Source: Desulfobacterales bacterium | GTDB lineage: Bacteria > Desulfobacterota > Desulfobacteria > Desulfobacterales > C00003106 | Length of the DNA: 8,918 nucleotides | Reading direction: 5' to 3' | Assembly: GCA_030613165.1 (NCBI GenBank) | Contig: JAUWMN010000042.1 | Coordinates: 1 to 8,918 of the forward strand | Shown: one piece after another, positions 1-5,890 of the stretch | Layout of the letters: each line of letters begins with the position of its first letter | How positions within the stretch are numbered: the stretch's first letter is position 1 | Translations under genes and position numbers: made by a program | The notes under the pieces: model-generated | Told to the model about the DNA's origin: nothing | The model's database searches: none | The model's input: only the letters and a program-made list of their open reading frames with translations

Positions 1-2
1 AC

Positions 3-2900
3 AGAGAGGGAAAGGTTTACGTGGCCGACACCCAAAGAGGCATAGTGCAGGTCTTTTTCCCTGCAATGAATGGGAGTGACGGCTGGCCTGAAAAGTCGCC
101 TCCGCCCAGCGCCGTTAAATGGCTTAGCGAAATCGGCACAAAAGCCAATAAAATATACTCGGCAAGCAGGGGAAATCTGTATGCCGTAAACGAGAAAGAA
201 AATTCCATTATTGTTATAGAAAACAACAGCGCGGTTAAGATCCTGAAGGTCCCCGAATGCAGGCCCGTCTCTGTCGCGGTGGACCATGAGGGTTTTATAT
301 GGGTGGTGGACAAGGCTAAAAAACGTTTACTTAAGCTAAATGAAAACGGAAAAATTCTCCTTTCCGTGGGTTCTTCGGGGAGCAAGGCGGGTTATTTCTC
401 AGGTCCCACGGATATCGCTATTTCGAAAAATGGGATAATATATGTTGCAGACAGGGGCAACGAGAGGGTGCAGGCATTTAATACCGACGGTGTTTTCCTG
501 AACATCATAGGGAGGGAAGACGCAAACGGATTAATGGAGAGCCCCCTGGCAATTGCCCTTGACAGTGATGACACCTTATATGTCCTTGACGATGCCAAAA
601 AGACGGTCTCGCTTTATTCTAATGGGCGTATGTTGACGGAATTCGGAGGCGAGGCCGAAGCCGGGTGGCAGTTTGATGATCCTGTGAGCATAGCGGTAAC
701 GGACAATGAAGTCTTTGTCCTCGATGCCGGGATAAATAGTGTTAAGGTTTTCACCAAGTCGGGGAAACTCGTCATGGAGTTCGGATCGGAAGGAAGCGGC
801 AAGGGGGATTTTAAGAAGCCCGCGGCAATTGCTACAGTAAACGATATTGTATTTTTAATATCTGATACAGGGAACAACAGGATACAGACATTCAAGACGA
901 TGCATACCCCCTCGGCCCCTGTAAATGTAGCGGCAAAGAAGGGAATGAGGAACGTAACGCTTACATGGGATAAAAAACCTGAAACTTTTGTGGAGATGTA
1001 CCGGATCTACAGGTCCGAGCACAACGGCATAGGATTCAAGGAGATAGCTACTGTAAAAGCGAACTCATATAAAGACCACGACGTTGTGCCTGACAAGAAG
1101 TATTATTACCGTATCAGCGCCGTTGCACGGGAAGGGAATACAGGCGTAAAGAGCGAGGCGGTAAGCGCCGTGCCTACCAAGTATATGGTTTCTCCGCCTT
1201 CGGGGTTGAAAGCCATTGCAAACGACCGGTCCGTTGTCCTCTCCTGGGAGCCCAACAATGAAAGTTTCACAGTCTGCTACGTGATATACAGGGAAGAGGG
1301 GGACGAACTTAAGGAGGTGGGATGGACTGAGTCCGCTGTCTTTTCCGACATATCTCTTAATGCTGAAACTACGTATAATTATTGGCTCAGCGCTGTCAGC
1401 TCTGACGGCGTTGAGAGCGAAAAGGTTTCTATAAAGGCGACTACACTTGTATCCACCAGGCCTCCCCTTGAAATCGACGTGCTTCAGATGGATGATATAT
1501 TCTCAAACACTTACAAGATTTACGAGAACGAGGGGATAGGGCGCGTCAATATAGCAAACAACACAAAGGGTTGTATTTCCAGGCTCAAGGTCTCATTCAG
1601 CATTAAAGAGTTCATGGATTTTCCGTGGGAGACGGAGATTGAGAACCTTCCCGCGGGAGAGAGCCGCGAATTTGTCCTCAAGGCGGTCTTTAACAATAAG
1701 ATTCTGAATGTTACGGAAGATACCCCCGTGCAGACGGAAATAAAGGTTTCGTATTATGAGCACGAAAATCTCAAGATGTTTTCAAAGGGCCATACCATCA
1801 ATATTTACGAGAAACACCGTATGGGGTGGAACGAAAGGGACAGGATAGCCACGTTCATTACGCCGAAGGACTCAACTGTTCTTGAGTTCGCAAGGTCGGT
1901 CGTTACCCAGTACGGAGATGTCAAGGACCCCCTTGTCTACGCCGGCGTGCTGTTTGATGCCCTCGGGGTCCTTGGGCTCACCTATATGCAGGACCCGAGC
2001 AATCCCTATCAGATTACATCCGGGAAGGATGACTTTGTTGATTATATCCAATATCCAAGGGAGACGCTTAAACGGAAGTCCGGTGACTGCGACGATTTGG
2101 TAAGCCTCTATTCATCGATCCTTGAAAGCATCGGCATATCCACAAAGTTGCTCTTTTATCCCGGCCATGTGCTGATGATGTTTTCAACTGGTATTGAAGG
2201 CAAAGAGGGAGCTGACACGCTGGACGGGATGCTGGTAATCCAGGATGGTTATGTCTGGGCCCCCGTGGAGGTGACCCTTGTAGGCTCATCATTTATGAAG
2301 GCATGGGAAACAGGAAGCCGGAGTTACTACGAGTGGGAAGGAAAGGGCCTTGATATCATGGATATAAGGAGCGCGTGGAACAAGTTCAAGCCCGCGAGCC
2401 TGCCCATGTCCGACTGGAGGCCGGATTGTATCATGAGGGCCGCCATAGAAAAGAAGTTCGGCGAAGAATCAAAGACAATCCGGAAGATACGTGTAAGATT
2501 CATGAGCAAGAAACACATCGATACGATAAAGGCAGACCCGAAAAACGTGAACGCCCTGATGCAGCTTGGCATCATATATGCTCAGGCCGGAGAGACAGAG
2601 GATGCCCTGAAGGCCTTTGAGAAAGCGCTTGAACATGACCGGAAAAACGCGGCCCTTAAGAACAATCTGGGGAATGCCTATCTCCTTAATGAAAAATATA
2701 CGGAGGCCAGACAGGCTTATGAAGAGGCCTCAGCGCTTGACCCGAAAGACCCGTACATATGGATCAATCTTACAAGGTGCTACCTGAAAATGAAAATGAA
2801 GGATGAGGCCAAGGAAGCTTTTAGAAAGGCACAAGAAATCAACCCTGCGGTCTCAAAGAAATACAGGGCGATATCCCTGGAACTTATGAGTGTAATATGA
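3..2900 (+). CDS. Large NHL-propeller / Fn3 / transglutaminase-like / TPR protein, 5'-partial
   Basis: The frame is open to the left edge. Codons from position 3 read REGKVYVADTQRGIVQVF, part of an NHL blade, so the GTG at 21 is internal and the true N-terminus, with any signal peptide, lies outside. Numbered from that GTG, NHL-type blades recur about every 45 residues at roughly 1-15, 53, 93, 140 (YVADRGNERVQAF), 186, 231 and 277. Two fibronectin-III-like domains follow (about 296-385 and 390-480), then an Ig-like beta region (about 484-600). A transglutaminase-like domain has Cys690 in KSGDCDD, His716 in YPGHV, and Glu750 in WAPVEVT where Asp is usual. Three TPRs cover about 839-942. The architecture suggests an extracytoplasmic scaffold binding protein or glycan through propeller and TPRs, with a papain-like cysteine protease or amidase activity. 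The substrate is unknown. The domain calls are strong; the biological role is inference. Confidence 0.9.
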   Translation, partial: REGKVYVADTQRGIVQVFFPAMNGSDGWPEKSPPPSAVKWLSEIGTKANKIYSASRGNLYAVNEKENSIIVIENNSAVKILKVPECRPVSVAVDHEGFIWVVDKAKKRLLKLNENGKILLSVGSSGSKAGYFSGPTDIAISKNGIIYVADRGNERVQAFNTDGVFLNIIGREDANGLMESPLAIALDSDDTLYVLDDAKKTVSLYSNGRMLTEFGGEAEAGWQFDDPVSIAVTDNEVFVLDAGINSVKVFTKSGKLVMEFGSEGSGKGDFKKPAAIATVNDIVFLISDTGNNRIQTFKTMHTPSAPVNVAAKKGMRNVTLTWDKKPETFVEMYRIYRSEHNGIGFKEIATVKANSYKDHDVVPDKKYYYRISAVAREGNTGVKSEAVSAVPTKYMVSPPSGLKAIANDRSVVLSWEPNNESFTVCYVIYREEGDELKEVGWTESAVFSDISLNAETTYNYWLSAVSSDGVESEKVSIKATTLVSTRPPLEIDVLQMDDIFSNTYKIYENEGIGRVNIANNTKGCISRLKVSFSIKEFMDFPWETEIENLPAGESREFVLKAVFNNKILNVTEDTPVQTEIKVSYYEHENLKMFSKGHTINIYEKHRMGWNERDRIATFITPKDSTVLEFARSVVTQYGDVKDPLVYAGVLFDALGVLGLTYMQDPSNPYQITSGKDDFVDYIQYPRETLKRKSGDCDDLVSLYSSILESIGISTKLLFYPGHVLMMFSTGIEGKEGADTLDGMLVIQDGYVWAPVEVTLVGSSFMKAWETGSRSYYEWEGKGLDIMDIRSAWNKFKPASLPMSDWRPDCIMRAAIEKKFGEESKTIRKIRVRFMSKKHIDTIKADPKNVNALMQLGIIYAQAGETEDALKAFEKALEHDRKNAALKNNLGNAYLLNEKYTEARQAYEEASALDPKDPYIWINLTRCYLKMKMKDEAKEAFRKAQEINPAVSKKYRAISLELMSVI

Positions 2901-2945
2901 AACCTTAATTGAGCCGATAAATCTTCTATGTGCATGACGAACTGG

Positions 2946-3086
2946 AAATCCCCCCTGCCCCCCTTTGACAAAGGGGGGATCCCATGCTTTCCCCTTTATC
3001 AAAGGGAGAAAGCCATATCTTCCCCCTTTTGTAAAGGGGGAAAGCCATATCTTCCCCCTTTTGTAAAGGGGGATCGAGGGGGATTT
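2946..3086. repeat. C/G-run palindromic repeat island
   Basis: The island is bounded by a perfect 9-bp inverted repeat, AAATCCCCC at 2946-2954 and GGGGGATTT at 3078-3086. Inside are four hairpins. The one at 2958-2978 has a 9-bp C6T3/A3G6 stem with loop GAC. The one at 2992-3006 has a CCCTTT/AAAGGG stem with loop ATC. Those at 3022-3040 and 3054-3072 have CCCCCTTT/AAAGGGGG stems with loop TGT. The last two lie in perfect tandem 32-bp units, 3009-3040 and 3041-3072. Islands of this look are dispersed in many environmental bacterial genomes. Lying 46 bases after the large gene, it could stabilise or end its transcript, but it has no adjacent T-run of the classical terminator type. Confidence 0.85.
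3009..3072. repeat. Two perfect tandem 32-bp repeat units
   Basis: Positions 3009-3040 and 3041-3072 are identical. Each unit begins AAAGCCATATCTT and ends in a C5T3-TGT-A3G5 hairpin. There is no spacer between units, so this is a tandem duplication within the palindromic island and not a CRISPR array. Confidence 0.9.
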
Positions 3087-3145
3087 TCACGCAATTAAGG
3101 TAAGATATCTGATTTAAGCGAGTGTATGGATTTTGTCAGTAGCTT

Positions 3146-3165
3146 AAAAGGAGGTGTTGAAAGTG
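3146..3165 (+). promoter_or_regulatory. Strong ribosome binding site deciding the GTG start at 3163
   Basis: AAAAGGAGGTG at 3146-3156 is a near-perfect Shine-Dalgarno. The first in-frame GTG, at 3154, overlaps it and cannot use it. The GTG at 3163 sits 8 bases after GGAGG, the optimal spacing, and begins a canonical signal peptide. Position 3163 is therefore the preferred start. Confidence 0.8.
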
Positions 3166-3558
3166 AAAAGATTTATTATCATATGTCTGGTTAGTTTTAT
3201 GGCTATATCCGTATCGTATGCTGAGGAAGGGAAGGACCAGGAAGGTTTCTGGTCAATGTTAAGGAGCAAGATCGAGTCAATAACGCCTAAAAAGAAGTCC
3301 ACTGTGACAACGGCCGTAGGAGGCGTAAGGGGGGCACAGGATGAGTCGGCCAAAGTTCTGTACTGGAAAGGCAAAGAGATCGATGAGGAGATCGCTGTTG
3401 ATGAACTGGATAAGTTCAAGAGCGCTCTGGAATGTGCGATGAACGGAAACACCGATGAGTCGTTAAAAATGTTTGACGAATTCATAGCACAGTATCCACA
3501 GAGCCCGCTACGGGAAGACGCGGTTAAGGCTGTGGAGAGCCTGAGGGAGGATGAATAA
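3163..3558 (+). CDS. Small exported protein with TPR-like C-terminus (131 aa)
   Basis: I do not recognise a named family. From the GTG at 3163 the protein starts MKRFIIICLVSFMAISVSYA, a textbook Sec signal peptide with likely cleavage after SYA and before EEGKDQEG, so the mature protein of about 110 residues should be periplasmic or secreted. A short charged stretch (SITPKKKSTVTTAVGGVRGA) is followed by a helical half with a TPR-like pattern: alternating small and aromatic positions around FKSALECAMNGNTDESLKMF and FIAQYPQSPLREDAVKAVES, as in periplasmic TPR proteins that bind partners. It lies 262 bases after the large transglutaminase/TPR gene on the same strand, separated by the repeat island, so co-transcription is possible but unproven. 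Gene reality is well supported by the ribosome binding site, signal peptide and composition. The function is unknown. Confidence 0.85.
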   Translation: MKRFIIICLVSFMAISVSYAEEGKDQEGFWSMLRSKIESITPKKKSTVTTAVGGVRGAQDESAKVLYWKGKEIDEEIAVDELDKFKSALECAMNGNTDESLKMFDEFIAQYPQSPLREDAVKAVESLREDE

Positions 3559-3575
3559 GGAAAGGTTTACCGAAA

Positions 3576-3786
3576 AAAATGAACATCGAACATCGAACGT
3601 CCAACCACGCCTTGGCGTGGTTGAATGTTCGTACCCGTCTGCCATTGCAAGGCACGAGTGGGCAGGTTGGTTTTTTATTCGATTTTAAAATAATTTGAGG
3701 AGCAGAGCGACATCATTATTCGATGTTGGACGTTCAATGTTCGATGTTGGACGTTCATCTTTTAATATGTTCGACGTTCATCTTTC
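3576..3786. repeat. Intergenic repeat element built from GAACATCGAACGTCC-like words
   Basis: Most of the gap between the small exported gene and the barrel gene is one structured element. Its ends are inverted: TGAACATCGAACAT near 3580 against ATGTTCGACGTTCA at 3767-3780, with one mismatch. A longer arm, 3582-3605, is the inverse of 3725-3748 with 23 of 24 matches. The right half holds a direct repeat of TTCGATGTTGGACGTTCA at 3719-3736 and 3740-3757 (21-bp period) and a third degenerate copy near 3769. A strong hairpin sits at 3594-3631. No coding frame of note is present. It resembles dispersed palindromic or MITE-like intergenic elements of environmental proteobacteria and Nitrospirota. Mobility is inferred only. 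Confidence 0.75.
3594..3631. repeat. Long hairpin inside the intergenic repeat element
   Basis: CAACCACGCC at 3602-3611 and GGCGTGGTTG at 3614-3623 form a perfect 10-bp stem around a TT centre. The arms extend to 3594-3611 and 3614-3631 with 16 of 18 matches. It lies 35 bases after the stop of the small exported gene and could end or protect its transcript. No T-run follows immediately; the TTTTTT run is at about 3671, too far to count. Confidence 0.7.
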
Positions 3787-3803
3787 AAAACAACTTTTTG
3801 ATC

Positions 3804-4586
3804 TTAAAATGCTACAGAAACATTAACTCCAAATTCTGTAGAATTGTTTTTTGGCTCATACCATGTTGTCCCTCCAGGGTCTGTTGTAGTCTTTGAGTCC
3901 TCTATATCCCAATATCTTACAAAAGGTTCAAGTATAAAAAATCTCTTCAGATATTCTTTCTGCAATTTAATAGAACCTCTCCATCCATCACCATCATCTT
4001 GGTCGTTTTCAATATCATAATACCCTACGATACTACCCAAGTTACTTTTTTGCTTTCCCTTCCAGAAATAGTCGTACTCCAATAGTACTCCTATAGACCA
4101 TCCGTTATTCAATTCAGTAAGTGTTTCTATGCCTATTGGACTATAATAATAATTTGATTCTCTTTCATAACCAGCGAACCCTGTTGAAGAGACCCTTCCG
4201 GACGAATCGTCGTTTAAATATCTATATCCTATCCCTATATAAGGTGTAATAATAGATCTGTTGAATATGAGGAAATCATATCCTCCCAACCCCCTGAATT
4301 CCAACATATAATTGTCTATATTATCTGTGGTCCCTGAGTTTTTGTAATCTACCTGCCCATAACTAAATCTACCTTCTGCTTTTAGCATGATATGCTTATG
4401 ATAAGTATAAGAGCCTCCTATCCCATACATGAAACCTTTTTCCTCCATGACGTCAGGTTCCTCATAGGTAATATGCGACATCTCAGCTCCTACCGTCCAG
4501 ATATGCATTTGCAATGGTTCTGCGAAGCTGCTCCCAACCCCCGGAAACATACAACACATTGCTAATGACACTATCCACTTTTTCAT
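3804..4586 (-). CDS. Predicted outer-membrane beta-barrel protein (260 aa)
   Basis: The N-terminus MKKWIVSLAMCCMFPGVG followed by SSFA and EP is a Sec signal peptide, with likely cleavage after SSFA. The mature part of about 238 residues alternates polar and aromatic or hydrophobic residues in short strands separated by Asp/Gly/Asn-rich turns, for example YMLEFRGLGGYDFLIF, PYIGIGYRYLNDD and SIGVLLEYDYFW. It ends in GVNVSVAF, a terminal Phe with alternating hydrophobics that fits the BamA-recognised sorting signal of outer-membrane barrels. Length and pattern suggest 8-10 strands, like OmpA/OmpW-sized barrels, but no specific family is recognised and no pore function should be assumed. The ATG at 4586 has GGAG six bases upstream. 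The gene is visibly more A/T-rich than rtcA and the large upstream gene, which may reflect transfer or relaxed codon use. It is transcribed divergently from rtcA. Confidence 0.85.
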   Translation of the reverse strand: MKKWIVSLAMCCMFPGVGSSFAEPLQMHIWTVGAEMSHITYEEPDVMEEKGFMYGIGGSYTYHKHIMLKAEGRFSYGQVDYKNSGTTDNIDNYMLEFRGLGGYDFLIFNRSIITPYIGIGYRYLNDDSSGRVSSTGFAGYERESNYYYSPIGIETLTELNNGWSIGVLLEYDYFWKGKQKSNLGSIVGYYDIENDQDDGDGWRGSIKLQKEYLKRFFILEPFVRYWDIEDSKTTTDPGGTTWYEPKNNSTEFGVNVSVAF

Positions 4587-4613
4587 TTATTTCTCCGTTC
4601 AATTGCCTTAAAG

Positions 4614-4642
4614 TATATAGGGTTAAAAGATTAAAAGTTTAA
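4614..4642 (-). promoter_or_regulatory. Candidate promoter of the beta-barrel gene
   Basis: On the minus strand TTAAAC (4642-4637) and TATATA (4619-4614) are separated by 17 bases. The -35 match to the sigma-70 consensus is poor and the -10 match moderate (TATA core). A start near 4607 would leave a leader of about 20 bases containing the GGAG site. This is a pattern match only. Confidence 0.35.
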
Positions 4643-4667
4643 CAGCTGTATCATCCTATTGTTAAAT
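4639..4667 (+). promoter_or_regulatory. Candidate sigma-70-like promoter of rtcA
   Basis: TTAACA (4639-4644, five of six to TTGACA) and TTAAAT (4662-4667, four of six to TATAAT) are spaced by 17 bases. The predicted start near 4674 leaves about 28 bases before the rtcA ATG. The -35 overlaps the candidate -35 of the divergent barrel gene. E. coli rtcBA uses sigma-54 with RtcR; I see no convincing GG-N10-GC sigma-54 element here, so regulation may differ. Confidence 0.35.
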
Positions 4668-4701
4668 TCTCAAGGGCTTGTGTGCGTAATAGGCGATTCC
4701 C

Positions 4702-5727
4702 ATGGCATTGCAAATAGACGGTCGCCACGGTGAGGGGGGCGGCCAGATCCTCAGAACAGCCCTTTCTTTGGCGTCATTACTCCAAAGACCGGTAGAGATC
4801 ACTCACATTCGGGGAGGCCGCAAGACTCCTGGACTGCGACCCCAGCACCTGATGGGAATAAAGGCTCTTGCTGCTATTACAGCAGCCAGGGTCGAAGGGG
4901 GAGAAGTCGGCTCACAGCGCCTCTACTTTGAACCCCGCGACCTGAGGCCAGGAGACTACACTTTTGATATCGGCACTGCCGGATCAACCGGTCTTGTCTT
5001 CCAGACCTTACTCCCGGTTCTGCTCCGGGGAAAAGGCCCTTCTAAAATTAAGATCATCGGGGGGACCCATGTGGCCTGGAGCCCCTGCTTTCATTATCTC
5101 AAGGAGATTTTTCTCCCCGCCTTACAGGTTATGGGAATTACTGTATCTCTGGGAATCGAGCGATGGGGGTGGTACCCAAAGGGAGGAGGAAAGATCACGG
5201 CATCGTTAACGCCGGCCCACAAACTTATTCCGTTGGAGCTGCTTGAACGAGGAAAGTTATGCAAGCTATCCCTTCTATCCGCGCTGTCCAATCTCCCGCG
5301 CAAGATCGGCAAAAGGCAAATGGATCAGGCTGTTAAGAGACTAAGAAAAAAGGATTATCTGCCTGAAAGAGAGCTGATACAAGCCCCGTCTTACGGACAA
5401 GGGACCCTGGTCTTTATTGGATCTGTATTTGAAAAAGGACTCGCTGGTTTTACCTCCCTGGGGGAAAGAGGAAAACCTGCTGAACAGGTTGCAAACGACG
5501 CCTGCAACGAGTTTTTTAAGTTTATCCAAACAGAAGCTCCTATTGACGCGCATTTGGCCGATCAATTGCTCCTCTATATGGCGCTTGCCAGCGGCAAACC
5601 AACATTTATCACCAACCGGATTACCCCCCACCTGCGTACCAATGCCTGGGTGATAGAACAATTTCTTCCTGTGAAATTTGACATAGATGAAGCCATCGGC
5701 AGGGTAAGTGCTGAGACCTTTGCATAA
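4702..5727 (+). CDS. rtcA: RNA 3'-terminal phosphate cyclase
   Basis: RtcA is a cytoplasmic enzyme that converts RNA 3'-phosphate ends to 2',3'-cyclic phosphate using ATP, through a covalent His-AMP intermediate. Visible family marks are DGRHGEGGGQILRTALSLA (residues 6-24), RGGRKTPGLRPQHL (37-50), the family signature around RWGWYPKGGGKI (about 153-164), and the HLADQLLLYMALASG block with His284, which matches the nucleotidylated histidine of E. coli RtcA (His309). The length of 341 residues is normal (E. coli about 338). The ATG at 4702 is the first start after in-frame TAA and TAG at 4687 and 4690. Its ribosome binding site is weak (AGG at 4691-4693). No rtcB ligase or rtcR regulator is adjacent, unlike the E. 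coli locus. The last codons GAG ACC TTT GCA TAA lie inside the terminal repeat of a MITE-like element, so the native C-terminus was probably replaced. Confidence 0.95.
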   Translation: MALQIDGRHGEGGGQILRTALSLASLLQRPVEITHIRGGRKTPGLRPQHLMGIKALAAITAARVEGGEVGSQRLYFEPRDLRPGDYTFDIGTAGSTGLVFQTLLPVLLRGKGPSKIKIIGGTHVAWSPCFHYLKEIFLPALQVMGITVSLGIERWGWYPKGGGKITASLTPAHKLIPLELLERGKLCKLSLLSALSNLPRKIGKRQMDQAVKRLRKKDYLPERELIQAPSYGQGTLVFIGSVFEKGLAGFTSLGERGKPAEQVANDACNEFFKFIQTEAPIDAHLADQLLLYMALASGKPTFITNRITPHLRTNAWVIEQFLPVKFDIDEAIGRVSAETFA

Positions 5728-5855
5728 CTGCCATTTTCCCGTGATGCGGCGTCAGGCTTCAAAATTTAATCCTCAAAATACCCAATGTATTCCTCCGGTT
5801 AATTTTTTCACCTTCCTTGCCTGACGGAAAAATGTCGCGTTATGCAAAGGTCTCA
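5712..5855. mobile_element. MITE-like element with perfect 17-bp terminal inverted repeats
   Basis: TGAGACCTTTGCATAAC at 5712-5728 and its exact reverse complement at 5839-5855 bound a 144-bp segment. A nested inverted pair, CGTCAGGC at 5750-5757 and GCCTGACG at 5819-5826, continues the arms, and the stretches between also correspond loosely (CATTTT against AAAATG), with about nine extra bases on the left. The A/T-rich centre has a small hairpin, AATAC/GTATT at 5777-5791. No transposase frame fits inside. No target-site duplication is evident in the flanks (AAGTGC left, TGTTGA right). The left repeat overlaps the end of rtcA. The element sits between convergent genes and could also act as a bidirectional stem-loop terminator. 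Confidence 0.75.
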
Positions 5856-5890
5856 TGTTGAAGGGATAGGTTGTGTATGAGTTTGTTCCT

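Noticed and set aside
7..20. The 12-base word GGAAAGGTTTAC near the window start recurs at about 3558-3569
   Set aside because: The first copy encodes GKVY of an NHL blade and the second is intergenic; no longer similarity surrounds them, so chance is enough.
2958..2978. Rho-independent terminator for the large gene
   Set aside because: The 9-bp stem is strong, but a G-run, not a T-run, follows on the plus strand, and it belongs to a larger repeat island. It may still influence RNA ends.
3009..3072. Two identical 32-bp units resembling a minimal CRISPR
   Set aside because: The units abut with no spacer and are internally palindromic poly-C/poly-G hairpins; no cas gene is present.
3144..3485. 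A 113-residue minus-strand frame opposite the small exported protein
   Set aside because: The plus-strand gene has a strong ribosome binding site and signal peptide; the opposite frame is low-complexity Ser/Leu-rich, typical of antisense shadow.
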